Source of the DNA: CAIYZT01 sp031385445
GTDB taxonomy: Bacteria; Pseudomonadota; Alphaproteobacteria; Rhodobacterales; Rhodobacteraceae
Reading direction: 5' to 3'
Length of the DNA: 64,000 nt
Assembly: GCA_031385445.1 (NCBI GenBank)
Contig: JANNBM010000007.1
Coordinates: forward strand, 34,733-98,732
Part shown: positions 23,239 to 31,346 of the stretch, one piece after another
Layout of the letters: every line of letters begins with the position of its first letter
Position numbering within the stretch: the stretch's first letter is position 1
The notes under the pieces: generated by a model
What the model saw: only the letters and a program-made list of their open reading frames with translations
Told to the model about the DNA's origin: nothing
The model's database searches: none
Translations under genes and position numbers: made by a program

Positions 23239-23535
23239 TTATTTCTGTAGTTTCTCGTGATGCCTGATCACTTCCAGAATGATGAAGTTCAGGAATTTCT
23301 TGGCAAGTTCGGGGTCCAGATCGGCCTCGAGCGCCAGGTCTTCAAGCCGCGCCATTTGCCCGGCCTCGCGGTCCGGGTCCGACGGCGGCAAGGCATGTTC
23401 GGCTTTCAAGCGCCCAACGGCTTGGGTCTGCTTGAACCGCTCGGCGAGCGTATAGACCAGAATGGCGTCCAGCCTGTCGATGCTGGCGCGGTGATCTTTC
23501 AGCAAAGCCGCGGCGCGGGTTGAGGTGTCGGTCAT
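23239..23535 (-). CDS. Chorismate mutase (AroQ class)
   Basis: A 98-residue all-helical monofunctional chorismate mutase, making prephenate for Phe and Tyr synthesis. Helix 1 holds RASIDRLDAILVYTLAERF, followed by QAVGRLKAEHALPPSDPDRE, with the Arg, Lys and Glu/Gln positions of the AroQ active site, and a C-terminal helix with ILEVIRHHEKLQ. It is the eighth gene of the GNAT run, overlapping the last acetyltransferase by 4 nt, and stands 43 bp upstream of rpsP. Confidence 0.9.
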   Translation of the reverse strand: MTDTSTRAAALLKDHRASIDRLDAILVYTLAERFKQTQAVGRLKAEHALPPSDPDREAGQMARLEDLALEADLDPELAKKFLNFIILEVIRHHEKLQK

Positions 23536-24092
23536 TCCAGCCTCTCTTTGGGCGCGTGGCGCCAGACTTTTGATCCATCCAGCATTCCGTCGGCATGCGC
23601 ACCCAAACGGTGGGCCAGTGCGGCGGATCGCAGATTATCCGGGGCGATATAGCTGACAAGCGCGGGCAGACGCAGGACGCCCAACGCGTGGTCGCGCGCC
23701 GCTGAGGCGGCTTCTTCGGCCAGCCCTTGGCGTTGGGCGCACGCGCGAAACAAATAGCCAAGTTCGGGTTCCGCGTCGCCCGGCTCAAAGCCCCAAAGGA
23801 CAAAACCGAGGATGTCCTGCCCATCACGTGCTTGCACTGTCCAAAGGCCGTGGCCGCGCAGCATCCACATCGCGGCGGCGGTGCAAAACGCGGCAAAGGC
23901 CTCGTCGCGGGTGAAGGGGCCACCAAGCTCTTCGGTGTTCGCCCCGCAAAGCACCTCGGCCCAGAGGTCGAAATCGGTCAAGGCCGGGGCGCGCAGGCGG
24001 GTGCGCGCGGTGGTCAGAACCGGGATCAAAGCGCAAAGGCTGGCGGCGAAATCTGCAGCAGGGCCGGGGATGGGGCGTTCGTGCGGGGTCAT
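23532..24092 (-). CDS. GNAT acetyltransferase, array member 7
   Basis: A 186-residue GNAT with about 20 extra residues before the shared LTTARTRLRAPALTDFDLW start. The acetyl-CoA loop is altered to QRQGLAEEAAS (120-130), lacking the acidic residue present in the other six but keeping Q-x-x-G-x-A spacing (RQGLAEEA). EPELGYLFRA and VSYIAPDNLRSAALAHRLGA are intact. ATG 24092 overlaps the previous stop by 4 nt. It is the most diverged copy and the last before chorismate mutase. Confidence 0.86.
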   Translation of the reverse strand: MTPHERPIPGPAADFAASLCALIPVLTTARTRLRAPALTDFDLWAEVLCGANTEELGGPFTRDEAFAAFCTAAAMWMLRGHGLWTVQARDGQDILGFVLWGFEPGDAEPELGYLFRACAQRQGLAEEAASAARDHALGVLRLPALVSYIAPDNLRSAALAHRLGAHADGMLDGSKVWRHAPKERLE

Positions 24093-24616
24093 GCTGGCAC
24101 CTGGGCCGGATGGCGGAAGATATTGCATGGGCCAAATTGTTCGTGGGTGAAATCGCTTTCAAACACGCAGCCCATGCGCTCGGCCAGCGCCTGCGAGCGG
24201 GTGTTTCCCTCAAGGATCAGCGAAATCGCCGTGGTCCAGCCAAGGGTGGCATAAGCGTAAGCCCGCGTGGCAAGCGCCGCCTCATGGGCAAGGCCCTGTC
24301 CTTCGGCGCGCACGTCCCAGATCGACCAGCCGATTTCCCGTTCGGGCCAGCCTTCGGGAAACCACGGACCTGCGGCACCGATGGCTTCGTCGGTGGACTT
24401 GTCGGCCAGAATGAACATCGAATAGCCGCGGTGCAGCCAATGTCCAGTCAGATGGCAAAAGCTGCGCCACGCCATATTGCGGCCCACCGCGCCGCCAACA
24501 AAGGCCGCGCGGGGCGAGGCGGCAAAAGCGGCGAAGCCTTCAAAATCAGCAGGCTTTGGGCCGCGCAGGCGCAAGCGGGCGGTTTCAAGAGTGGGGATGC
24601 CGGTTAGCGCAATCAT
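24089..24616 (-). CDS. GNAT acetyltransferase, array member 6
   Basis: A 175-residue copy starting IPTLETARLRLRGPKPADF. Substrate-side residues differ from neighbours (HWLHRGYSMFILADKST), the PEREIGWSIWD strand replaces PEPELGW, and the acetyl-CoA loop is EGQGLAHEAA (105-114). C-terminal AISLILEGNTRSQALAERMG replaces the usual VSYI...N.RS. Overlaps of 4 nt join it to both neighbours. Confidence 0.88.
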   Translation of the reverse strand: MIALTGIPTLETARLRLRGPKPADFEGFAAFAASPRAAFVGGAVGRNMAWRSFCHLTGHWLHRGYSMFILADKSTDEAIGAAGPWFPEGWPEREIGWSIWDVRAEGQGLAHEAALATRAYAYATLGWTTAISLILEGNTRSQALAERMGCVFESDFTHEQFGPCNIFRHPAQVPA

Positions 24617-25128
24617 GGCTGCCCCCCCGCATGATGGCGATAAATGCGGTCTGGCCCGGTATAAGGACTTGGCGCAAGATCGTCGATCACCGCGCCCATC
24701 CGTTCACACAGGCGGTGCGAGCGGGTATTGTTCGCATCAGTATAACTGACAGCGGTTTTGTACGCCGTATGAGCAAAAAACCAGTCACGGGCAGCAACGG
24801 CAGCCTCGAAGGCCAGACCCTGACCTTCATGGGCGGCGTCCCAAAGGCTCCACCCTAGTTCGGGTTCGGGGTGGGTGTCGGGATAAAACGGGCCGATGCC
24901 GCCGATCGGCTGACCGGTGGATTTCAGGATGGCGGTGAACAGGCTGAAGCCATGTTTGGCCCATTGCGCATGCAGATCATCGGTTTCGATCGCGGTTTGC
25001 TCGGCCGTCCAGGGCCCGCCCATCATGTGAGAGCGTTCGGAGGCCCAGAATGCCGAAGCCGGGCCAAGGTCGGCAGGCAACGGTTGGCGCAGGATCAGGC
25101 GCTTTGTGGTCAGGATGGGCGCGGTCAT
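24613..25128 (-). CDS. GNAT acetyltransferase, array member 5
   Basis: A 171-residue copy (LTTKRLILRQPLPADLG). The region after HMMGGPWTAEQTA is shifted in length compared with its neighbours, suggesting a different substrate loop. PEPELGWSLWDAAHEGQGLAFEAA (loop at 101-106, given here in two parts: PEPELGWSLW and EGQGLAFEAA) and TAVSYTDANNTRSHRL are well conserved. Joined by 4-nt overlaps to both neighbours. Confidence 0.88.
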   Translation of the reverse strand: MTAPILTTKRLILRQPLPADLGPASAFWASERSHMMGGPWTAEQTAIETDDLHAQWAKHGFSLFTAILKSTGQPIGGIGPFYPDTHPEPELGWSLWDAAHEGQGLAFEAAVAARDWFFAHTAYKTAVSYTDANNTRSHRLCERMGAVIDDLAPSPYTGPDRIYRHHAGGQP

Positions 25129-25631
25129 GCCAGCCCCCGCAGGTCGTGGCGGATCACAACATCGGTGGGGTCAGCACCGGGCGCGGCGCTGCGTTGCCCG
25201 CCAAGCCGCAGGGCAAGCGCGATGGAGCGGGCATTGCGCGGGTCGATGTAATTGTCCAAATGGTTCCAGCCAAAGGTTTTGTGCGCCCAGATCATCACCG
25301 CGCGCGCCGCCTCTTGGGCGATGCCCTTGCCTTCGGCCTCGGGCGTGGTGAACCAGCCAAGTTCAGGTTCGGGATAGCCCTCGGGCTGATAGATACCAAC
25401 CTCGCCAAGGTAGTCGCCGCTGCTCCGATCATCGAGGGAAAAGGGGCCAAAGCCAAGCAGCGACCATTGACCGACTTCTGAGGCGAAGATGCGCCAGGCG
25501 GAACGGCGGTCAAGCGGCCCATCCTCCCAGATCGAGCGATCAGAGGCGTAAAACGCGGCGCGCGGGGCGAAATCAGCAAGGACAGGCATGCGCAGCGTCA
25601 GGCGCGCGGTGTAAAGGGTGGGGGCGATCAT
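25125..25631 (-). CDS. GNAT acetyltransferase, array member 4
   Basis: A 168-residue copy (LYTARLTLRMPVLADFA) with WEDGPLDRRSAWRIF in place of the common GGP segment, EPELGWFTTPEAE, and acetyl-CoA loop EGKGIAQEAA (100-109). NYIDPRNARSIALALRLGG is conserved. The C-terminal part (PTDVVIRHDLRG) shows that the His-containing end strand is retained. 4-nt overlaps on both sides. Confidence 0.88.
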   Translation of the reverse strand: MIAPTLYTARLTLRMPVLADFAPRAAFYASDRSIWEDGPLDRRSAWRIFASEVGQWSLLGFGPFSLDDRSSGDYLGEVGIYQPEGYPEPELGWFTTPEAEGKGIAQEAARAVMIWAHKTFGWNHLDNYIDPRNARSIALALRLGGQRSAAPGADPTDVVIRHDLRGLA

Positions 25632-26143
25632 GGCGTCCCCTTAGGCGGCAGGTGGCGGAACACGCGCAGGGTGGTGCCGCGCGGGGTGGTCCATGTGCCG
25701 TCTTGGAGCGCGCCAAGGCGCAGGGCCAAGGCGGCGGAGCGGGCGTTGTCGTCGGCGATGTAGCTGACGGCGGTGGACCAGCCAAGGGTGGTGAAGGCGT
25801 GGGTCAGGCAGGCCCGCGCGGCTTCGGCAGCCAAGCCTTTGCCTTCATCCGCGCTGTCGAAGATCGTCCATTTGATCTCGCGCTCGGCCTGACCTTCGGG
25901 CCACCAAGGACCGAAAATGCCGATCGGACGGCCCGTTTCACGGTCTTGGCCGACAAAGGGGCCAAAACCGCGCAGGACCGTGTGGCCAAGGATGGCGGCA
26001 AAGTTGCGCCACGCCTCGTGCGGCAGGGCGGACCAGCCGCGCTGTGCCGCGCGGTCCGACGCGATGAAGGCCTGATAGGCCAGGACATGCGCGGCAGCGG
26101 GGGGCACAAGGTTAAGCCGCGCCGTGGTCAGGCAGAGGGTCAT
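25628..26143 (-). CDS. GNAT acetyltransferase, array member 3
   Basis: A 171-residue copy starting MTLCLTTARLNLVPPAAAHV; it lacks the GGP motif (AAQRGWSALPHEAWRNF instead). REIKWTIFDSADE leads into the loop EGKGLAAEAA (100-109). VSYIADDNARSAALALRLGA is intact. The open frame continues more than 100 codons upstream in a GC-rich shadow; ATG 26143 is fixed by the 4-nt overlap with the preceding gene and alignment to the other copies. Confidence 0.88.
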   Translation of the reverse strand: MTLCLTTARLNLVPPAAAHVLAYQAFIASDRAAQRGWSALPHEAWRNFAAILGHTVLRGFGPFVGQDRETGRPIGIFGPWWPEGQAEREIKWTIFDSADEGKGLAAEAARACLTHAFTTLGWSTAVSYIADDNARSAALALRLGALQDGTWTTPRGTTLRVFRHLPPKGTP

Positions 26144-26640
26144 GCGGCCCCCTTGGTGAAGCGGTAAACTTGGGTTTTCAGGCCATCGGGCGTGGCGGCG
26201 GCGGCATCCAACAGGCCGCCAAGGCGCTGCGCAACGGCGGCCGAGGCGGGGTTGCGCGCGTCGATATAGGACACAAGAGTTGGCAGGCCGCGCGGGCCAA
26301 GCGCCCAGTCGCGCAGTGCAAGGGCGGCTTCGGTGGCAAAGCCCTGACCCTCGAAGCCGTCCAAAAGGAACCAGCCAAGTTCTGGCTCGGGAAAGAGCGG
26401 ACCGTGGCAAACCGCGACCTGACCGATTTGGCAGCCCCCGTGCCGAATCGTCAGCCCCCCCATCCCCAACAGCGCCCATTGCGCGGTGTCATTGCAAAAC
26501 CAGGACCACGCCGCCGCGCCGTCATGCGGGCCGCCCATGAAGGCGGTGCGCCCCGAGGTGACGAAGGCGGCATAGGCCGGGTAATCGGCCATCACGGGCG
26601 CGCGCAGGGTCAGGCGGGGGGTGTGAAGGGTGGGGATCAT
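26140..26640 (-). CDS. GNAT acetyltransferase, array member 2
   Basis: The shortest copy (166 residues): LHTPRLTLRAPVMADYPAY, FMGGPHDGAAAWSWF, FPEPELGWFLLDGFEGQG with the loop EGQGFATEAA (97-106), and VSYIDARNPASAAVAQRLGG. The central substrate region (LTIRHGGCQIGQVAVCHGP) carries two Cys not seen in other copies. 4-nt overlaps on both sides. Confidence 0.88.
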   Translation of the reverse strand: MIPTLHTPRLTLRAPVMADYPAYAAFVTSGRTAFMGGPHDGAAAWSWFCNDTAQWALLGMGGLTIRHGGCQIGQVAVCHGPLFPEPELGWFLLDGFEGQGFATEAALALRDWALGPRGLPTLVSYIDARNPASAAVAQRLGGLLDAAAATPDGLKTQVYRFTKGAA

Positions 26641-27164
26641 GCTGCCCCCCCGGCGGTAAAGCGATAGACGAAGCCGTCCGCCATCCAGACCGTCCGCTCA
26701 CCCGCGATCACCTGCCCGCCGATCCGGCGCGCGATGGCATGGGAGGCGGCATTCGCGGGGTGAACCTCGGCGCGGGCAGAGGTCAGGCCAAGCGGGCCAA
26801 AGACCCAAGCGCGCAGGGCAAGGGCAGCTTCGGTGGCGATACCGCGGCCCTCGGCAGCAGCGGTCCAAAGTGACCAAGTCAGTTCAGGCTCGGCGCCGTC
26901 CTGCCATTGCATCGGGCCGAAATGGCCCAGCGGCGCGCCAGTGCTGCGGTCTTCGGCGATCAGGCGGCCGAAACCGCGCAGCACCCAATGGCCGAAGAAC
27001 GAGGCGAACTGCTCGGCGGATTCGTGTTCGGGCTTTGGCCCGCCGGTGAAGGCCGTGCGGTCCGAGGCGCGGTAATCGCGGAACGCGGGCCAGTCGGCGG
27101 CCAAGGGCGCGCGCAGGATCAGGCGGGGGGTGTGAAGGGTGGGCAAACCGATCAGGGCGATCAT
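26637..27164 (-). CDS. GNAT acetyltransferase, array member 1 (first of seven)
   Basis: A 175-residue acetyltransferase of the RimJ/RimL-like (Acetyltransf_3) branch: LHTPRLILRAPLAADW, FTGGPKPEHESAEQF, HWVLRGFGRLIAEDRSTG, EPELTWSLW and acetyl-CoA loop EGRGIATEAA (105-114). Such enzymes acetylate N-termini of ribosomal proteins, antibiotics or small amines; no substrate can be read from sequence. It opens a run of seven related genes plus chorismate mutase, each start overlapping the previous stop as ATGA. Its leader (27165-27276) contains two 19-bp palindromes and a small hairpin. GGGGGG lies about 5 nt before the ATG. Confidence 0.9.
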   Translation of the reverse strand: MIALIGLPTLHTPRLILRAPLAADWPAFRDYRASDRTAFTGGPKPEHESAEQFASFFGHWVLRGFGRLIAEDRSTGAPLGHFGPMQWQDGAEPELTWSLWTAAAEGRGIATEAALALRAWVFGPLGLTSARAEVHPANAASHAIARRIGGQVIAGERTVWMADGFVYRFTAGGAA

Positions 27165-27177
27165 GTCTGCCCCCCAC

Positions 27178-27196
27178 GATTTTTCTGCGAAAAATC
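27178..27196. repeat. 19-bp palindromic element, copy 3
   Basis: GATTTTTC-TGC-GAAAAATC, the exact reverse complement of copy 1, 14 bp upstream of the first GNAT gene. Confidence 0.85.
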
Positions 27197-27240
27197 AACC
27201 TGCGGCACGGACATGCGGGGGCAGCGAGCATGGCTCGCTG

Positions 27241-27259
27241 GAATTTTCGCAGAAAATTC
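27241..27259. repeat. 19-bp palindromic element, copy 4
   Basis: GAATTTTC-GCA-GAAAATTC, the exact reverse complement of copy 2, 17 bp after the ffh stop. Between copies 3 and 4 is a hairpin AGCGAGC-ATG-GCTCGCT (27224-27240). The pair fills the ffh-GNAT junction and may form a complex RNA structure acting as terminator or processing site. Confidence 0.85.
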
Positions 27260-27276
27260 GGTCCCCCGCAGAGTGA

Positions 27277-28773
27277 TCATTTCTTTTTCATCATCCCCGA
27301 CAGGCCCGCTGGCAGGCTTAGCCCTTTTGGCATGCCGGGAAATCCGCCGCCCTGCCCCAGACCTTGCTGCATGCCTTTGGCCATTTCTGCCATCTCAGCC
27401 GGGTTCATCTTTGACGGGTCCGGCATGCCGCCTTTGCCCATCATCTGCCGGATGGCCTGCTTCATCATGCCGCCCTTGCCCATCTTCTTCATCACATCGG
27501 CCATCTGCTTGTGCTGTTTCAGCAAACGGTTCAGCGCCGCCACATCCATCCCCGCCCCCGCCGCGATCCGCTTTTTGCGGCTGGCAGCCAGAAGGTCGGG
27601 GTTGGCGCGTTCCTTTTTGGTCATCGAGCTGATCAGCGCGATCTGATGCGCGATCATCTTGTCATTGAATCCGGCCGCTTCAACCTGTTTGGCCATGCCG
27701 CCCATGCCGGGCAGCATCCCCATCAGGCCCTGCATGCCGCCCATCTTTTGCATCTGCTCCATCTGCATGCGCATGTCGTTCATGTTGAACATGCCCTTGG
27801 CAAACCGGCGCGCCATGCGTTCGGCCTGTTCAACCTCAAACGTCTCGCGCGCCCGCTCGACCAGCGCCACGATATCGCCCATGCCAAGAATGCGGCCTGC
27901 AACGCGGTCAGCTTCGAACGTTTCCAGCGCGTCCAGCTTTTCGCCAAGGCCGACAAAGCGGATCGGCTTGCCGGTGACCGCGCGCATCGACAGGGCCGCC
28001 CCGCCCCGCCCGTCGCCGTCCATCCGCGTCAGCACCACACCGGAAATGCCGACTTTGCCGTCAAATTCGGCGGCCACATTCACCGCGTCCTGACCGGTCA
28101 GGCCATCCACAACCAGCAGCGTCTCGCGCGGCTGGGCGATGTCGCGCACCGCCTGTATTTCCGCCATCAGCACTTCGTCGATGTGCAGGCGGCCTGCGGT
28201 GTCAAAGAACACCACGTCGTAGCCGCCCATCGCGGCCTGGGTTTTCGCGCGGCGGGCGATCTGCACGGCGCTTTCGCCCTTCACGATCGGCAGGCTGTCC
28301 ACACCGATCTGGCCCGCAAGGATCGCGAGCTGCTCCATCGCGGCCGGACGGTTGGTGTCCAGCGAGGCCAAAAGCACCCGTTTGCCGTTCTTTTCCTTCA
28401 GCCGTTTGGCCAGCTTGGCGGTCGTCGTCGTCTTGCCCGAGCCTTGCAGACCGACCATCAAAATCGCCGAGGGCGGGTTATCGATCTTCAGCGCCTCAGG
28501 CTCGCCCTCGCCCGCCAGAACCTTGATCAACTCGTCATGGACGATCTTGACCACTTGCTGACCGGGGGTGACCGATTTGGTAACCGCCTGCCCGATGGCG
28601 CGGGTCTTGACCGCCTTGATGAAATCCCGCGCGACGGGCAACGACACGTCCGCCTCCAGCAGCGCGGTGCGCACCTCGCGCAGGGCAGCGTCAACATCGG
28701 CCTCGGACAGCGCGCCGGCCTTGGTCAGGCGGTCAAAAACCCCGCCAAGGCGGTCTGAAAGGCTCTCGAACAT
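27277..28773 (-). CDS. ffh: Signal recognition particle protein (SRP54)
   Basis: A 498-residue Ffh: N domain (FESLSDRLGGVFDRLTKAG), G domain with P-loop MVGLQGSGKTTTTAKLA, DTAGRLHIDE, TRMDGDGRGGAALS and the RFVGLGEKLDALE closing loop, then a methionine-rich M domain (from about 300, with GMFNMNDMRMQMEQMQKMGG) that binds signal peptides and 4.5S RNA. ATG 28773 has AGGAG upstream. The 4.5S RNA gene is not in this window. Confidence 0.97.
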   Translation of the reverse strand: MFESLSDRLGGVFDRLTKAGALSEADVDAALREVRTALLEADVSLPVARDFIKAVKTRAIGQAVTKSVTPGQQVVKIVHDELIKVLAGEGEPEALKIDNPPSAILMVGLQGSGKTTTTAKLAKRLKEKNGKRVLLASLDTNRPAAMEQLAILAGQIGVDSLPIVKGESAVQIARRAKTQAAMGGYDVVFFDTAGRLHIDEVLMAEIQAVRDIAQPRETLLVVDGLTGQDAVNVAAEFDGKVGISGVVLTRMDGDGRGGAALSMRAVTGKPIRFVGLGEKLDALETFEADRVAGRILGMGDIVALVERARETFEVEQAERMARRFAKGMFNMNDMRMQMEQMQKMGGMQGLMGMLPGMGGMAKQVEAAGFNDKMIAHQIALISSMTKKERANPDLLAASRKKRIAAGAGMDVAALNRLLKQHKQMADVMKKMGKGGMMKQAIRQMMGKGGMPDPSKMNPAEMAEMAKGMQQGLGQGGGFPGMPKGLSLPAGLSGMMKKK

Positions 28774-28902
28774 CGGCGCGCTCCTGTCGTTACATCTGAT
28801 GCCGATATGGGCACCGGCGGATAGAACCCCAAGAGCCAATGGGCAACGACACCTGTGGGCGCAACGCGCTGACAGGTGGCGATCCCAGGCTATGGCCAAA
28901 GG

Positions 28903-28923
28903 ACCGGAAGCGGGGCTTCCGGG
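28903..28923 (-). terminator. Probable terminator of the 28962-29441 gene
   Basis: A CCGGAAG/CTTCCGG stem with a short GC loop lies about 40 nt after the stop of the upstream minus-strand gene, followed on that strand by TCCTTTGG. The weak T tract lowers confidence. The rest of 28774-28961 shows nothing else recognisable. Confidence 0.5.
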
Positions 28924-28961
28924 GGAATTGAGGGGCCAGTTACGCCTGATGGGGGCTTAAG

Positions 28962-29441
28962 TCAAGTCTTGCGGGCGTTCAGCCAGATGTTGATGGCCCT
29001 CACTGCGCCCTCGGCGTCGCCGCCGGTCGCGAAGATCTGCGACAGGGGCAGCTTTCCGCCGCCCATCACACCCAAAACCGGACGCCGCAGCTTGCCGCGA
29101 CCATCGCCGCTGGTATCCGTATCAAGCTCGGTCGTCGCCCTTGTTATTTCGGACAGAGGGCGGCTTTGCTGACGCGCGCCGAAAACGGTGGCACTGCGGA
29201 TCACTACGGTGTTCGCTGCGCGGTCAAAGATCACACCTTTCTGGCGCACGAAAACCGCGAAAGCGGCCGCAAAGGCCCCGAAAAGCAGCAGAACCTTGCT
29301 GCCCTCATCAGGATCACCGGTCATGAATTTGTTCAGCGCGATGGCCGCAAGGATCAGCATGGCGCAGATCAGACCGATCCCCAAAAACCACGGCCGGGAT
29401 CGCAGGACAAGCCGTTCAGGTGTGGTGAGGATCGGTTTCAT
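28962..29441 (-). CDS. Two-helix membrane protein, unknown
   Basis: A 159-residue protein with two adjacent membrane segments (about 19-37, FLGIGLICAMLILAAIALN, and 49-65, VLLLFGAFAAAFAVFV), then a soluble domain of about 90 residues rich in beta-like stretches (GVIFDRAANTVVIRSATVFG, PLSEITRATTELD). This layout recalls bacterial PH-like membrane proteins but no family is certain. ATG 29441 is chosen from GGGGCG upstream and the start of the coherent sequence MKPILTTPERLVLRSR. It is divergent from the LysR gene. Confidence 0.6.
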   Translation of the reverse strand: MKPILTTPERLVLRSRPWFLGIGLICAMLILAAIALNKFMTGDPDEGSKVLLLFGAFAAAFAVFVRQKGVIFDRAANTVVIRSATVFGARQQSRPLSEITRATTELDTDTSGDGRGKLRRPVLGVMGGGKLPLSQIFATGGDAEGAVRAINIWLNARKT

Positions 29442-29550
29442 CGCGCCCCGTTGTTCACCCCAAATGGCCGGATTTTCAAGGTTTTTGCAGTTTTTCCCGG
29501 CCAAGCCAGTTTTGCCCCCTTCACATCCGCCGCCATTGGGCGCCTTTTAA

Positions 29551-29564
29551 GTGCACTGCTGCAC
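29551..29564. promoter_or_regulatory. Palindrome upstream of a LysR-type regulator gene
   Basis: GTGCA-CTGC-TGCAC, 14 nt before ATG 29579, within the divergent region. A plausible autoregulatory site for the LysR protein, though short. Confidence 0.35.
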
Positions 29565-29578
29565 CAAGGGAGCTGGCC

Positions 29579-30460
29579 ATGGAAAACTGGGACGAAATTC
29601 GCACCGCGTTTCAGGTGGCGCGGGTGGGTACGGTATCAGGCGCGGCGGATGTTCTGGGCGTGCATCATGCCACAGTGATCCGGCATATCGATGCCTTGGA
29701 AAAGCGCCTTGGCGCCAAGCTTTTTCAGCGCCATGCGCGCGGGTATACCCCGACCGAGGCCGGGCGCGATCTGATGTCGGTGGCGCAGACCACGGACGAG
29801 CGGTTCGGCCAATTGTCCAGCCGGATCAAGGGCCAAGGCGAAGTGGTGGCGGGCGAGCTTGTGGTGACTGCGATCACCGGAATTGGCGCGCTTTTGTCGC
29901 CAGTCTTTGCCAGCTATCAGGCCGATCATCCGCAGGTGATCATCCGTTTTCTAACCGACATGCGGCTGTTCCGGCTGGATTACGGCGAGGCTCATGTGGC
30001 AATCCGCGCCGGGGCAGCGCCGCAAGAGCCGGACAACGTGGTGCAGCCTTTGGTGCGTGTTCAGGCCGGTCTTTATGCCAGCCGCGGTTACGCCGAAAAG
30101 TTCGGCCTGCCAAAGGGGCCCGAAGCGTACAAAGACCACCGCTTTATCGGGATGGACGATGCCGCGGCGCGCGCGCCCTTTGAAAAATGGCTGCGCGCAA
30201 ATATTCCGGCTGAAACCGTTACATTTCGGGTTTCGGAACCGGTCGCGACCGAGGCTGCGGTCAAGGCGGGCCTTGGGATCGGGTTTTTGATGCGGCGGCC
30301 CGCGGCGCGGCACGAAGACCTGATCGAGGTGATGCCGCCCCTGCCCGAATGGGACAGCCAGCTGTGGATCGTCACCCATGTCGATCTGCACCGCACATTG
30401 AAAGTGCAAACCTTTCTGGCGGCGCTGAAAGCGGCGTCGGCGGGGTGGGGGGATTGTTGA
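29579..30460 (+). CDS. LysR-family transcriptional regulator
   Basis: A 293-residue LysR protein. The winged HTH covers about 1-65 (TVSGAADVLGVHHATVIRHIDALEKRLGAKLF, quoted here as AADVLGVHHATVIRH and LEKRLGAKLFQR); the effector domain follows from about 90 (GELVVTAITGIGALLSPVFA). The His-rich recognition helix is characteristic of a subgroup common in Rhodobacteraceae. The stop overlaps the TTG start of the EamA transporter gene, so this regulator is co-transcribed with its likely target rather than divergent from it. Its ligand is unknown. Confidence 0.88.
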   Translation: MENWDEIRTAFQVARVGTVSGAADVLGVHHATVIRHIDALEKRLGAKLFQRHARGYTPTEAGRDLMSVAQTTDERFGQLSSRIKGQGEVVAGELVVTAITGIGALLSPVFASYQADHPQVIIRFLTDMRLFRLDYGEAHVAIRAGAAPQEPDNVVQPLVRVQAGLYASRGYAEKFGLPKGPEAYKDHRFIGMDDAAARAPFEKWLRANIPAETVTFRVSEPVATEAAVKAGLGIGFLMRRPAARHEDLIEVMPPLPEWDSQLWIVTHVDLHRTLKVQTFLAALKAASAGWGDC

Positions 30461-31338
30461 CCCTTTCCGAGGCGCAGCGCGGGCATCTGGCGATGCTGGT
30501 GTTTTCGGCGCTGGTGGCGGGGGCCTTCTCGCTTGGGCATCTGGCCGCGCCGTTTGTGGCGCCAGAGGCGATGACGGTGGGGCGGTTCGTTCTGTCGGCG
30601 GCGCTGGTCGGAACGGCGGCGTCGCTGACGCGGGGCATTGAGCGCGCGGCGCTCGCGGCCAGTTGGCGCTATGCACTGCTCGGCGGGCTGATGGGGGCCT
30701 ATTTCGTTTTGATGTTCGAGGGGTTGAAGACGGCCGGGGCGGTGTCGATGGCTGCGGTGTTCACTCTGACGCCGGTGATGGCGGCGGGGTTCGGCTGGGT
30801 TCTGCTGCGCCAGCGGCTCACCACCCGGATGGCGCTGGCGCTGGCGCTTGGCGCGGCAGGCGCGCTTTGGGTGATCTTTCGCGCCGATTTTGCTGCGTTT
30901 TTGGCGTGGAATGTGGGGCACGGAGAAAAACTTTTCTTTGCCGGATGCGTCGCGCATGCCCTGTACATGCCGCTTGTGCGGCGGCTGAACCGGGGCGAGG
31001 CAGCCGTGGTTTTTGCCTCGGGCACAATGGTGGGCGGGGCGGTCGTGGTCGGGCTTTGGGGCTGGCGCGCGGTGATCGAAACGGATTGGACCGCGCTGCC
31101 GGGGATCGTCTGGATCTGCCTGATCTATGTGGCGGTGGCGGCCACAGGGGCGACCTTTGTGCTGCTGCAATTCGCCAGCCTGCGTCTGCCGTCGGCCAAG
31201 GTCATGGCCTATACTTACCTCGTGCCGAGCTGGGTGATCCTGTGGGAGCTGTCGCTGGGCAAGGGTGGGCCGCCTTTGGCTGTTCTTGGCGGGGTGGGGC
31301 TTACGGTACTGGCACTTGGGCTGCTGCTGAAAGAGTAA
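30457..31338 (+). CDS. EamA/DMT-family transporter
   Basis: A 293-residue ten-helix drug/metabolite transporter made of two EamA repeats (about 10-140 and 155-290), with PEAMTVGRFVLSAALVG and AVSMAAVFTLTPVMAA in the first and AKVMAYTYLVPSWVILWE in the second. Likely an exporter of a small metabolite. The start is uncertain: TTG 30457 follows GGGGGGA and overlaps the LysR stop; ATG 30493 is the first ATG but falls inside helix 1. Confidence 0.85.
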   Translation: MTLSEAQRGHLAMLVFSALVAGAFSLGHLAAPFVAPEAMTVGRFVLSAALVGTAASLTRGIERAALAASWRYALLGGLMGAYFVLMFEGLKTAGAVSMAAVFTLTPVMAAGFGWVLLRQRLTTRMALALALGAAGALWVIFRADFAAFLAWNVGHGEKLFFAGCVAHALYMPLVRRLNRGEAAVVFASGTMVGGAVVVGLWGWRAVIETDWTALPGIVWICLIYVAVAATGATFVLLQFASLRLPSAKVMAYTYLVPSWVILWELSLGKGGPPLAVLGGVGLTVLALGLLLKE

Positions 31339-31346
31339 GCCGCCCC

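Noticed and set aside
28774..28961. Possible 4.5S (SRP) RNA next to ffh
   Set aside because: The conserved SRP RNA tip sequence (GGTCAGG...GGAAGCAGCC type) is missing; only a terminator-like hairpin was found.
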